Below, piece by piece: positions 1-7,765 of a DNA stretch of 64,000 nucleotides (within the stretch, counting starts at the first letter, position 1; every line of letters begins with the position of its first letter). A model generated the notes under the pieces. The model searched no databases. It worked only from the letters and a program-made list of their open reading frames with translations, and was not told the DNA's origin. The position numbers and the translations under genes were made by a program. Origin of the DNA: Clostridiales bacterium (GTDB lineage: Bacteria; Bacillota; Clostridia; Saccharofermentanales; Saccharofermentanaceae); the NCBI GenBank assembly GCA_017478485.1, contig JAFVDI010000028.1, forward strand, positions 124,001 through 188,000, written 5' to 3'.

Positions 1-145
1 TAAAAGCAATATATTTCTTCTCATTAGATAAATATCCCCTTAATTATTTCGCCTGAGCGCATACGCTCACAATTATATACTCTTTTTCAAAAAATATAAG
101 ATTAAATAAATTTTTGATCCAAAGTTGTAATTATCCGGCAGATAA

Positions 146-907
146 TCACTTCTTTTTCCATTCTTTCTCGATATCCGTGTTGTTGGTCTCGAGAAGAAGC
201 TTCGTTCCTTCGACCGTATATTTGATATCGCCGTTCAGCGTGCGGATGACCTGTGAACCGTCGAACTTGTGCTCGATCGTATAAACGGTGGGAACTCCCT
301 GGTCCGTCATGGTATTGTCTGCCCTGAAGGCCATGGTCTTAGCCTTCTTTTTTTTCTTGTCCTTCTTGTCATTTCCGGTGACCCAGGTTCCGATAAGTGC
401 CGGATCCGTTGCCCTGACTCTTAAGCAGTCGATGCTCGGAACCTGACTGTTTACCACCAGCCCCGAAGAAAAAGTAAAAGTCTTGTTCGAGGAATTCTCC
501 CCGCTGTAGTAGCTGATGGTATATTCAGCTCCGCCTTCAGGTGTGATCTTTATAGTCTTCTTAACCGTATCGGGATCAGCATACCTGAAGTTCTGAGTCT
601 TTCCGTCACAGGACTGTGACCCCGTACCGTCGTCATTGAATACAAGCGTATAGTATGCCTTGTTCTTGCCGACGTTGATAATACCCATCCATTTACCGAC
701 AAAGGGTCCCCTGAGCGCAATGGGATCCAATGTGGTTTCCGTGGTGGTCTCGGTCGTGACGGATGTCGTTGATACCGTACTCTCCTGCCAGGTCGTATGC
801 ACCGTGGAGGGCATGGTCTCAACAGGCTTTGGACTGCATCCCGACACAACGCACAGGATCATTGCCGCAAATAAAACGGCTGATGTAACTTTCTTTCCTT
901 TGAGCAT
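146..907 (-). CDS. Secreted lipoprotein of unknown function
   Basis: The N-terminus has a basic start, a hydrophobic stretch and a lipobox ending in VVSGC, so the protein is probably exported and lipidated. A Thr/Ser/Glu-rich linker follows the lipidated cysteine. About 190 residues then resemble a small beta-rich extracytoplasmic domain that I do not recognise. The C-terminus is Lys-rich. I chose the ATG at 907 over an in-frame TTG at 925 because a perfect TATAAT lies only 6 nt upstream of it, so the TTG would lie upstream of the -10 and could not be transcribed. There is no Shine-Dalgarno sequence, which suggests a leaderless mRNA. It stands beside another lipoprotein gene on the same strand. 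Function unknown. Confidence 0.75.
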   Translation of the reverse strand: MLKGKKVTSAVLFAAMILCVVSGCSPKPVETMPSTVHTTWQESTVSTTSVTTETTTETTLDPIALRGPFVGKWMGIINVGKNKAYYTLVFNDDGTGSQSCDGKTQNFRYADPDTVKKTIKITPEGGAEYTISYYSGENSSNKTFTFSSGLVVNSQVPSIDCLRVRATDPALIGTWVTGNDKKDKKKKKAKTMAFRADNTMTDQGVPTVYTIEHKFDGSQVIRTLNGDIKYTVEGTKLLLETNNTDIEKEWKKK

Positions 908-913
908 GCGACT

Positions 914-919
914 ATTATA
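914..919 (-). promoter_or_regulatory. -10 box for a leaderless lipoprotein mRNA
   Basis: A perfect TATAAT on the minus strand is separated from the ATG at 907 by six bases (agtcgc). Transcription would therefore begin at or within a base or two of the start codon. No convincing -35 hexamer is visible 17 bases upstream. Confidence 0.5.
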
Positions 920-933
920 CCGCAAATTATGGA

Positions 934-2742
934 TCAGGCTGACGTGATCCTGTTGCTTCCCTTCGGATTCATATATCTGTCTCCGATAACCCCGTTGAGG
1001 TTTATCTTAACAAAGTCGGTCAGAAGCTGGAAATCAAGCCTTCCGTCAAACCTGACCTGCTTGCATTTCTTAAACATGTTGTATCCGTTGTTAGCGTTTC
1101 TGATCACGCCCAGATACGATGTTACCTTATATGTCTTCTTGGGATCTATGGCAACACCTGCTATCTTGACATTGCTGACGCGGCGCTTGCCTTTGATCTC
1201 ATCGAGTGCTCCGCTCTTTTTCTTGCAGGGTGTCTTGGTCTTGGTGTTGACCTTGAAAGTCACACCAGAAACCTGAAGGAATGCCGAATTGGCTTTCGGG
1301 TATTTTCTGACACTCCATTCCAGTGCATCCAGGATCTGCTGTCCGGTCGCATTTACCGTGATCATCCTCTTGGACGAGGGAAGGACATTATAAAGATCCT
1401 TCATGGAGACATCGCCTTGGGGAAGCGTTGCCTTGATCTTATCCGAAGGGATGAGTGCGACATCAGCACCGGTCGTTATCCTCATCGCATCAGCGACAAA
1501 ATCTCCGAGATTGGTTTCGGCCCTGGTAATGATGCTGGGCGGAGTTTGCCCTTCGGGAACTGCAACATCCGGGTTGCTTATAAAAAGCGGATTATTGTTG
1601 GTTCCGATCTTTCCGGTGTAGATATTCTTGAACTCAGCCAAAGCCTTATCAACTTCTTCGGTCATCTCATTCTTAAATCCGAATAGTTCTGAAGGAGTAA
1701 CCGAACTGGTGGTCCAGCTGAAGATGTTCATCTTTATCGAGCCGTTTTCGCCTGAAATGCGGAGATAACCGATACGGCTGAGCTTGCTGCCCATTGCGAT
1801 CCTGGTTATCATCTTGCCTTCGGCATTGCGAAGATCCAGTTTTTTTGCATCATGGCTGTGTCCGTCGAAGACACCGTCGATACCTTTTGTAGCGGCAACA
1901 AGTGCGTCTATATTGTCCCAGGCATCGTACTTTTTGGCTTTTCCGAAATGGGAAAGAAGGAAAACATAATCAGCTCCGGCAGCACGGGCCTGATCAGTAT
2001 ATGCCTGAATGGCTGCAAATAACTTCTTGTTCTTGCTTCCGCCCCTCATGCTGTAAACAACTTTTCCGTTGCCGTTCTTGAAAAGCGAGGTAGATGAATA
2101 ATATCCTATTGTCCTGGGCGTTGTAACTCCGATAAACGCTATCTTCTTGCCTGCGGCTTCCTTGATTATGTATGGCTTAAAGACAAGCTTGCCGTTTTTC
2201 AGGACATTGCAGGAAACATAAGGATAATCAGCCATTTTCGTCAGCTCGATAAACCTGTCGGCACCATAGTTGAAATCATGATTTCCCGGAGTGGCCACAT
2301 CGTAGCCCATCTTGTTCATCAGTTCGATGACCTGCTGTCCCCTGGTAACCGTACCGAACATCTCACCATGGCCTTCGACCTCATCGCCGTCATCTACGAG
2401 GATTACCTCGCAGCCTTCTTTAAGAAATTTCTCACGAATGCGGTAAAGGCTCGTATAACCGAAATTTTTCTGCGGACTGCAGTGAACATCGCTGGTCGCT
2501 AGGATGACAATGTCCTTGTTCTTTTTCTGCGGTTCTTCCTCATTTTCGTGTGCTGCAAGGAGTTCGGGCTGTACAGAAGACTCGTCGTTTTCTGATATTG
2601 CTAAAGCTGCAGATTCCGATGATGCAGCTGTCTCCGGCAGTTTCGAAGGTATGTCCTGCTGCTTTTCCCTGCCGGAACAGGCAGTAAATGCCAGCGCGGC
2701 AAGGAGCATGAATGATGTTATCAGTTTCAGTGTCTTCTTCAC
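934..2742 (-). CDS. UshA-like 5'-nucleotidase/cyclic phosphodiesterase lipoprotein
   Basis: This 602-residue protein has a lipoprotein signal (lipobox FTAC, Cys22), an acidic linker, a calcineurin-type metallophosphatase domain (about 78-350) and a C-terminal 5'-nucleotidase domain (about 370-575). Visible metal ligands are D85-x-H87, the DDGD at 117-120, GNHD near 153-156, LSHFG near 265 and GHSHD near 290. Family members release phosphate from extracellular nucleotides or 2',3'-cyclic nucleotides, acting outside the membrane. The start is GTG, preceded by GGAGG with a 5-base spacer. The gene lies 26 bases upstream of the neighbouring lipoprotein gene, which has its own -10 box. The exact substrate cannot be read from the sequence. 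Confidence 0.88.
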   Translation of the reverse strand: MKKTLKLITSFMLLAALAFTACSGREKQQDIPSKLPETAASSESAALAISENDESSVQPELLAAHENEEEPQKKNKDIVILATSDVHCSPQKNFGYTSLYRIREKFLKEGCEVILVDDGDEVEGHGEMFGTVTRGQQVIELMNKMGYDVATPGNHDFNYGADRFIELTKMADYPYVSCNVLKNGKLVFKPYIIKEAAGKKIAFIGVTTPRTIGYYSSTSLFKNGNGKVVYSMRGGSKNKKLFAAIQAYTDQARAAGADYVFLLSHFGKAKKYDAWDNIDALVAATKGIDGVFDGHSHDAKKLDLRNAEGKMITRIAMGSKLSRIGYLRISGENGSIKMNIFSWTTSSVTPSELFGFKNEMTEEVDKALAEFKNIYTGKIGTNNNPLFISNPDVAVPEGQTPPSIITRAETNLGDFVADAMRITTGADVALIPSDKIKATLPQGDVSMKDLYNVLPSSKRMITVNATGQQILDALEWSVRKYPKANSAFLQVSGVTFKVNTKTKTPCKKKSGALDEIKGKRRVSNVKIAGVAIDPKKTYKVTSYLGVIRNANNGYNMFKKCKQVRFDGRLDFQLLTDFVKINLNGVIGDRYMNPKGSNRITSA

Positions 2743-2763
2743 TTAAGCCTCCATATGGCGGTA

Positions 2764-3405
2764 TCAGTATTTCTCGATATAGAGCAGACCGAACGTTCCG
2801 GGACCGCAGTTAACCGAAACGGCAGGTGAAGCCTGCTTGAAATATATCTCATCGAAATGCATGTGCTTTTCGATCTGTTCGCGGATCCAGTCAAGATCGT
2901 GCTTGCTTATGCCTACATAGGTAACGAAAAGAATGCTCGTGTCTATACTGGCAGCCTTTGACATAACGGAGTTGATATATGCCTTCCAGGCAGTTTCCCT
3001 GGTTCAAAAACATGTCATGCCGACACCCATTTTACCATTTCTTAATACAAGTAGTGGACGTCCCATCAAAGACTTCACCAAATTTGCCATACCATTGCCT
3101 ACCTGACCGGCACGGGCAAGGAAATCGGGGTCGATCATCATAAGGCATCCTTTCTTCTCGGAGCACATCTTTGCCAGTTCAACGGCAGCCTCGCTCTTGT
3201 TGAGGAAGCCGGTAAGTTTATCGAGAGTAGCCTCGCTCTTGAGTTCATGCATCTCCTGTGAATTCGACATGATGTTATCGATCCTTCGAAGAAGGACATC
3301 CGGATTGAAGGGCTTTCTGATAAAGTCTGATACACCTGCCTCAAAGCCTCTCGTTTCGGTATCAACATTCTCATCGGCTGTCAGGAAGATTACCGGGGTC
3401 TTCAT
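2764..3405 (-). pseudogene. Remnant of a receiver/GGDEF/DegV composite gene
   Basis: Three protein fragments lie in one frame. First is the second half of a response-regulator receiver domain (TPVIFLTADE to FIRKPFNPD), without its phospho-acceptor Asp. Next is the beginning of a GGDEF-like domain (LDKLTGFLNK to CLMMID). Last is the C-terminal part of a DegV fatty-acid-binding protein, ending in GPGTFGLLY. The middle of the GGDEF and most of the DegV core are missing. An in-frame TGA at 3006-3004 interrupts the DegV part between MTCF and TRETAWKAY. The 5' end is cut off where the flavodoxin-like gene begins. I infer a decayed gene with internal deletions and a nonsense mutation. The start given is simply the first ATG after the preceding gene. 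Confidence 0.7.
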
Positions 3406-3427
3406 CAGGCAATAGATTTGATATTCT

Positions 3428-4144
3428 TCACTTCCAGGGTCTTGTTTTATCGAGCCATCCGTTTGCTTTCCAGTATTTGAAATCAGTATATTCCGGATTG
3501 TCTTTTCCGAGGCCCGTCTGAAGCATCCTGACGGCAAAGAACTTCATCTTCACGATAATGCCTGTATTGGCAGGTCTTGAGTAATCTATCGCTTTCATCT
3601 TCCGTGCAAGCGAAATAAGTTTGGATGTCATTTCATTGCGCTTCTTATCCGGGATCTTGTTCCAGTCTATCTCGCTCATCAGTTTGAAGCTGCGTCTCTT
3701 TATGCAGCTGACGCCCCACCAGGACAGGCTGTCCGCGATATCTTTGGCTGTTGACTTTCCGCCTGCACCGAGACACTGGGTGATGATGACCGCACGCTTG
3801 CCGAACATCTCTTTCGCGGGGCGGTGAGGCATCCATCTGTATCCGAAATGGTCGAGCATCGCTTTCATCGCACCTGTCGTGTGGAAAACATAGGCAGGCG
3901 ATGTGAAGACCAGAAGATCTGCTTCCAGCATTGCCTTCTCGATCTTTCTGACACATTCCGCATCCTTGCAAAGATCCTGGTTGTCCCGAAAACACTGTGT
4001 GCAGCCTGTGCAGAATCCCGGACCGTCCTTGGGAAGATAGAACTCCGTTATCTCCGCTTCATTCCTGAACGGCTCTAAGAATGCTTCCTTGAGATTATAT
4101 GTAACGCCTTTTTTCTGAGTTCCGTTAATTACCGTGATCTTCAT
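3428..4144 (-). CDS. Flavodoxin-fold NAD(P)H-dependent oxidoreductase
   Basis: The protein has 238 residues. The N-terminal MKITVINGTQKKGVT is the FMN phosphate-binding loop of the NADPH-dependent FMN reductase/flavodoxin family. It is followed by a cysteine-rich GFCTGCTQC segment and by SPAYVFHTTGAMKAMLDHF, the flavin-contacting loop. The C-terminal third (basic, KMKFFAVRMLQTGL) is less typical. Such cytoplasmic enzymes reduce quinones or small electrophiles using flavin. Its start overlaps the stop of the upstream TetR gene by four bases, so the two are co-transcribed and it is the likely target of that repressor. The natural substrate, and hence the inducer, is unknown. Confidence 0.85.
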   Translation of the reverse strand: MKITVINGTQKKGVTYNLKEAFLEPFRNEAEITEFYLPKDGPGFCTGCTQCFRDNQDLCKDAECVRKIEKAMLEADLLVFTSPAYVFHTTGAMKAMLDHFGYRWMPHRPAKEMFGKRAVIITQCLGAGGKSTAKDIADSLSWWGVSCIKRRSFKLMSEIDWNKIPDKKRNEMTSKLISLARKMKAIDYSRPANTGIIVKMKFFAVRMLQTGLGKDNPEYTDFKYWKANGWLDKTRPWK

Positions 4145-4761
4145 TTTTCATCCCTCCCGTAAAGCCTGTCAAACTGTCTGATGTGTTCATCGAGCTTTTT
4201 CAGCATCTCTTCTTCCCTTTCCGGCTCCCTGTCGCAGATCGTCAGCAGATAGTAGATCGGAGCATAGAAATGAAGCGTCATGATCTCCACATTGTCCGTC
4301 TTAAGAAATCCTGCAGCTGTCAGGAAGCCAAACAGCATCCCCTGATAAGAGAGCGGGTCATCCACATAAAGCTTTGAATAGGCCTTTGCGAGTTCTTTGT
4401 CATGAAACTGCTCTATCGTAAGCATCTTGCGGAACTTCCTGTTGTAATCGTCATGAAGGTAATACAGGAAGAATTCCCTTCCGAGTTTCAAAAGCCTGTC
4501 CTCGGACAGATTTTCATAGATCCCCGCATCCTGTGCCGCATCTGTTCCGTTGATCTGCATGGCTTTCGCCTGCTCGGCAAACCGTCTGTTCATCTCATCG
4601 ATGATGGCATCAAAGATTGCCTTCTTGCTCTTGTAGTGCTTATAGAGCGACGGTGCCTTTATCCCGACTCGATCGGCAATGTCGCCAACGAAAACATTGG
4701 CATAACCCCTCTCGGAAAACAGCGTCAGAGCCTCATCTAATATTCTTTGTTTTGTATCCAT
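4141..4761 (-). CDS. TetR-family transcriptional repressor
   Basis: The N-terminal helix-turn-helix (about 5-55; ILDEALTLFSERGYANVFVGDIADRVG) is typical TetR, followed by SLYKHYKSKKAIFDAI. The remaining 150 residues are the variable ligand-binding and dimerisation domain. I chose the ATG at 4761 over the GTG at 4767 because the Shine-Dalgarno GAGAGG sits 5 bases before that ATG and overlaps the GTG region. The gene is the first of a two-gene operon with the flavodoxin-like reductase. Its promoter carries two palindromic operators, so it very probably represses itself and the reductase. The ligand is unknown. Confidence 0.92.
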   Translation of the reverse strand: MDTKQRILDEALTLFSERGYANVFVGDIADRVGIKAPSLYKHYKSKKAIFDAIIDEMNRRFAEQAKAMQINGTDAAQDAGIYENLSEDRLLKLGREFFLYYLHDDYNRKFRKMLTIEQFHDKELAKAYSKLYVDDPLSYQGMLFGFLTAAGFLKTDNVEIMTLHFYAPIYYLLTICDREPEREEEMLKKLDEHIRQFDRLYGRDEK

Positions 4762-4780
4762 ATCCACCTCTCAGGTTGTC

Positions 4781-4829
4781 GGCTAATTCTAATTAGCCAG
4801 AGTATAGCTAATCCAAATTAGCCTGTCAA
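4781..4829 (-). promoter_or_regulatory. Autoregulated TetR promoter with two palindromic operators
   Basis: On the minus strand there is TTGACA (4829-4824), a 17-base spacer and TATACT (4806-4801). Operator 1, GGCTAATTCTAATTAGCC at 4781-4798, is a perfect 8+2+8 inverted repeat just downstream of the -10. Operator 2 at 4806-4823 (GGCTAATTTGGATTAGCT on the minus strand) is a near-copy that fills the spacer. Their centres are 25 bp apart. Binding would block RNA polymerase directly. The divergent acetyltransferase promoter begins about 12 bases from operator 2 and could be affected too. Confidence 0.85.
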
Positions 4830-4840
4830 GTGCGTCCGAA

Positions 4841-4849
4841 TGTTATAAT
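4841..4849 (+). promoter_or_regulatory. Extended -10 element for the acetyltransferase gene
   Basis: TGtTATAAT matches the TGn-extended -10 consensus and lies 43 bases before the acetyltransferase ATG. No good -35 hexamer is present, which is acceptable for an extended -10 promoter. Confidence 0.45.
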
Positions 4850-4892
4850 TGCTTTGAGACCGCTGCAAAGTCTTATTTTCGGAGAAATCTAT

Positions 4893-5345
4893 ATGAGTGA
4901 ATTGATATACATAACCCTGAGAGACAGACCTGAACTCGAAAAGTCTGCTGCGGAATGGTTCCATAACAAATGGGGTGTTCCTGCAGAAGCGTATCTTGAG
5001 TGCATGGAACAATACCTCGGCGGAACCACCGATTACGGCTGGTATCTTTGCCTGGACGGTGACAGGATCGTCGCCGGCATGGGCGTCATCGAAAACGATT
5101 TTCATGACCGCAAGGATCTGAAACCCAATATCTGCGCAGTTTACACCGAGGAAGAATACCGCTGCAGCGGCATAGCGGGAAAACTCCTGAACCTTACCGT
5201 CGAAGACTTAAGGTCAAAAGGCATCTCTCCCGTTTATCTCGTCACGGATCACACCGGTTTTTATGAACGGTACGGCTGGGAGTTCCTCTGTCTGGCCCAG
5301 GGAGACGGCGAACCGGACAAGACAAGGCTTTATATACACAGATGA
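4893..5345 (+). CDS. GNAT-family N-acetyltransferase
   Basis: The protein has 150 residues with the GNAT fold order. The acetyl-CoA pyrophosphate loop is visible as EEEYRCSGIAGKLL (R-x-x-G-x-A type), followed by YLVTDHTGFYERYGWEFL, the usual beta-5/alpha-4 region with a tyrosine near the thiolate site. It transfers an acetyl group from acetyl-CoA to an unknown acceptor in the cytoplasm. The ATG at 4893 follows GGAGA with a 7-base spacer. An in-frame ATG at 4830 lies upstream of the TATAAT and is rejected. The gene is divergent from the TetR operon. Confidence 0.88.
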   Translation: MSELIYITLRDRPELEKSAAEWFHNKWGVPAEAYLECMEQYLGGTTDYGWYLCLDGDRIVAGMGVIENDFHDRKDLKPNICAVYTEEEYRCSGIAGKLLNLTVEDLRSKGISPVYLVTDHTGFYERYGWEFLCLAQGDGEPDKTRLYIHR

Positions 5346-5457
5346 TCCGTTTTGTCCGTAAAAGTTATATTTTTAAGTCCTATACCTGCTAATGAAACGC
5401 ATATCGCATGGTAAAATGATGGTAACCGTTAAACACACAAAAAGGATGGGTGATCTT

Positions 5458-6472
5458 ATGAAACAAAAAGAAAACGCCGGAAAGCCCGGTCTTAAAAGGA
5501 TATTTTTCATGGTTACGATGATCAGCGTTGCAGGCAGTTATCTTCGCAACTGCCTGCAACAAGAATAATCTCGCAACCACGATGAGACTCCTTCGTTCAG
5601 AAGGAACTGTCAGCATCGAGGATTCAAAGGGCACATCAAAGCCCGTCATCGAAAATCTCAAGTTCCGTTCAGGCGATGCCCTCGTTACCGGAGCTGACGG
5701 ACTTGCTTCCGTAGGTCTCGACGAGACCAAGATCGTTACTCTTCAGAATGACAGCCGCACCGAATTCGTCAAGAACGGCAATCAGCTCGAGTTAAAGCTC
5801 ACTAAGGGCGCGGTATTCTTCAATGTAACCGAGAAGCTCAGATCCGATGAGAAATTTGAGATCAAGACTTCCACCATGACAGCCGGCATCAGGGGTACTT
5901 CCGGCATTGTTTATTACGATTCCGAAGACGGCAACCGCGAATCACTGATGGTTACCGACGGAACAGTTGAAGTTTCCGCTACAAATCCCGACACCAACGA
6001 GACGAGGACTGTCAAAGTCGAAGGCGGTAAGAGTGTTAAGGTCTATTTCTACAACAACGATACCCAGCACGAAAGCGTTGAATTCGTTCTCAAGGAGATC
6101 ACTGAAGCTGATCTGTCAAGATTCATGCTTGCCTGGCTTGCTGACGACCTTGAACTGATCGACAGGATCAGCACTTTCACAGGATGGGATAAAAATAACC
6201 TCCAAAAGACGTTAAAGGGCATTGCCAGCGGCGAGATAACTCCCACAACCGGTGAGACTTCCGCTTCAAAAGAGACCAGCAAAGAAACTTCCAGTGAGAC
6301 TTCCGGTGAAACAACACCAGAAACAACTAAAAAACCGACCAAAAAGCCAACCAAGAAGCCGACCAAAAAACCGACCAGGAAACCGACAAGAAAGCCCAAG
6401 AAGAAAAAGTCTACCAAGCGTGCAACCACGACTTCGCCCACGCATGGCGGCTACGGAGGCTGCGTCAACTGA
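5458..6472 (+). pseudogene. FecR-domain membrane protein, frameshifted near its N-terminus
   Basis: The ATG at 5458, with AAGGATGGG upstream, opens a frame that stops at 5566-5568. From 5528 a second frame runs unbroken to 6472. Joined, they match the next gene: a basic N-terminus, one membrane segment, then a FecR-like domain (TMRLLRSEGTVSIEDSKG to VEGGKSVKVYFY), an alpha-helical region and a Lys/Pro/Thr repeat tail (KKPT units). Removing A5532 restores VAAVIFATACNKNN and one continuous 337-residue protein. That same A lies in a perfect 12-bp inverted repeat. The intact form would be a membrane-anchored extracytoplasmic FecR protein. Translation from the TTG at 5528 would yield a protein with most of its anchor missing. 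A sequencing error is possible. Confidence 0.75.
5528..5559. repeat. Perfect 12-bp inverted repeat at the frame break
   Basis: TTGCAGGCAGTT (5528-5539), an 8-base loop and AACTGCCTGCAA (5548-5559) are exact reverse complements inside coding sequence. Without A5532 the left arm would have one bulge and the gene would be in frame. Confidence 0.9.
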
Positions 6473-6557
6473 CCTGTTCTCATACTCTCGCGCCCTAACT
6501 TTTTAACTGATATAATTAAAAGTAATTTTCAGCCTTTATAAGAGAAGGGTGGTCCTT

Positions 6558-7754
6558 ATGAGTACGGGCAATGAATCAAAGGGTCTTTCACGGAACCAAA
6601 AGATCGCGGTTGCCGCAATTGCGGCAATCATCGTTGTTGCGGCGGCAGTTATCTGCTTCATTGTTTTCAGGAACAGAATGCTCGCAAATACGATGAGGCT
6701 CCTCAGGATCCAGGGTACTGTAAATCTTGAAGACTCAAAGGGCATCTCCAAACCCGTTATCGAGAATCTCAGATTCCAGTCCGGTGATGCTTTGAGCACG
6801 GGATCTGACGGACTTGCCTCCGTCGGTATGGATGATTCCAAGATCGTCACCCTTCAGAACGATAGCCGTGCCGAGTTCCACAGAAAGAACAAGCAGCTGG
6901 AATTAAAGCTCACCAAGGGCGCCGTCTTCTTCAATGTCACACAGAAGCTCAAGGAAGACGAGAAATTCGAAATAAAGACATCCACAATGACCGCCGGTAT
7001 CAGAGGCACATCCGGCATCGTCTATTACGATGCCGCTGACGGCAACCGCGAGTCACTGATGGTTACGGACGGCACTGTCGAAGTGTCTGCCACCAACCCC
7101 AAGGACAACGTAACCAGGACTGTCAAAGTCGAAGGCGGCAAGAAAGTCAAAGTCTATTTCTACGAGGACGACAAACTTCATGACAGTGTCGAGTTTGTTC
7201 TTGAGGAGATCACAGAAGAAGATCTCTCCAGGTTCACTCTTGAATGGCTTGCAAATGACGAAGAACTCCTCGACAGGATCAGCGGTTTTACCGGCTGGGA
7301 TAAGGACAATCTGAAGAAGGCGCTTCTCGGCCTTGCAAATAATACTGAGCCTACGGTTCCTACTGAACCCACAACGGAACCGACCGTTCCTACGCAAGCC
7401 TCTTCCGAGACGACTCCTGCTCCCACCCCGACTCCTACACCGACACCGGCTCCCAAGAAACCGGCTAAAAAGAAAAAGAAGAAGAGCACCGTTACATATG
7501 CTCCGGTAAAGAAGAAAAAGAAGACCTCTTCCGCACCGAGCATTCCGAGCGGCTGGTCAAAGTATTCTTCCGGATGGGGCACAACCTGCAACGGACATAA
7601 GGTTTACATCATTCACCAGTATAATGAGATCTTTAAGGGCTACTTAAACAAGAAGTGGGTCGAGCTCAACCAGTCATACAGCGAAGATGATGACGGTGAC
7701 ATGATCTTCTATACAAACGGCGGATCCGTCTATTATAAGAAAAAGGCAAGCTGA
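6558..7754 (+). CDS. Membrane-anchored FecR-domain protein
   Basis: The protein has 398 residues. A single N-terminal membrane segment (about 16-36, VAAIAAIIVVAAAVICFIVF) is followed by a FecR-like domain (about 40-195; GDALSTGSDGLASVGMDDS, GIRGTSGIVYYD, VEGGKKVKVYFY). A short helical region and a Thr/Pro/Lys linker (PTEPTT, PTPTPTPTPAP, KKKKK) lead to a C-terminal beta-rich module of about 65 residues. It is a paralogue of the preceding frameshifted gene, from which it differs by the C-terminal module. The ATG at 6558 has AGAAGGGTGG upstream. FecR domains sense or transduce signals outside the membrane. Co-transcription with a CHASE2 cyclase suggests it feeds that receptor. Confidence 0.85.
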   Translation: MSTGNESKGLSRNQKIAVAAIAAIIVVAAAVICFIVFRNRMLANTMRLLRIQGTVNLEDSKGISKPVIENLRFQSGDALSTGSDGLASVGMDDSKIVTLQNDSRAEFHRKNKQLELKLTKGAVFFNVTQKLKEDEKFEIKTSTMTAGIRGTSGIVYYDAADGNRESLMVTDGTVEVSATNPKDNVTRTVKVEGGKKVKVYFYEDDKLHDSVEFVLEEITEEDLSRFTLEWLANDEELLDRISGFTGWDKDNLKKALLGLANNTEPTVPTEPTTEPTVPTQASSETTPAPTPTPTPTPAPKKPAKKKKKKSTVTYAPVKKKKKTSSAPSIPSGWSKYSSGWGTTCNGHKVYIIHQYNEIFKGYLNKKWVELNQSYSEDDDGDMIFYTNGGSVYYKKKAS

Positions 7755-7765
7755 CAGACATCCAT

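Noticed and set aside
1..145. A terminator or gene in the first 145 bases
   Set aside because: Only short weak stems (GAGCG/CGCTC and ATTATC/GATAAT) in AT-rich sequence are seen. None has a proper T-run and no frame has coding character.
6327..6400. Tandem ACCAAAAAGCC-like units considered as a CRISPR or VNTR locus
   Set aside because: The units are in-frame Lys-Lys-Pro-Thr codons of the FecR protein tail, with no spacers. They may vary in length but are coding.
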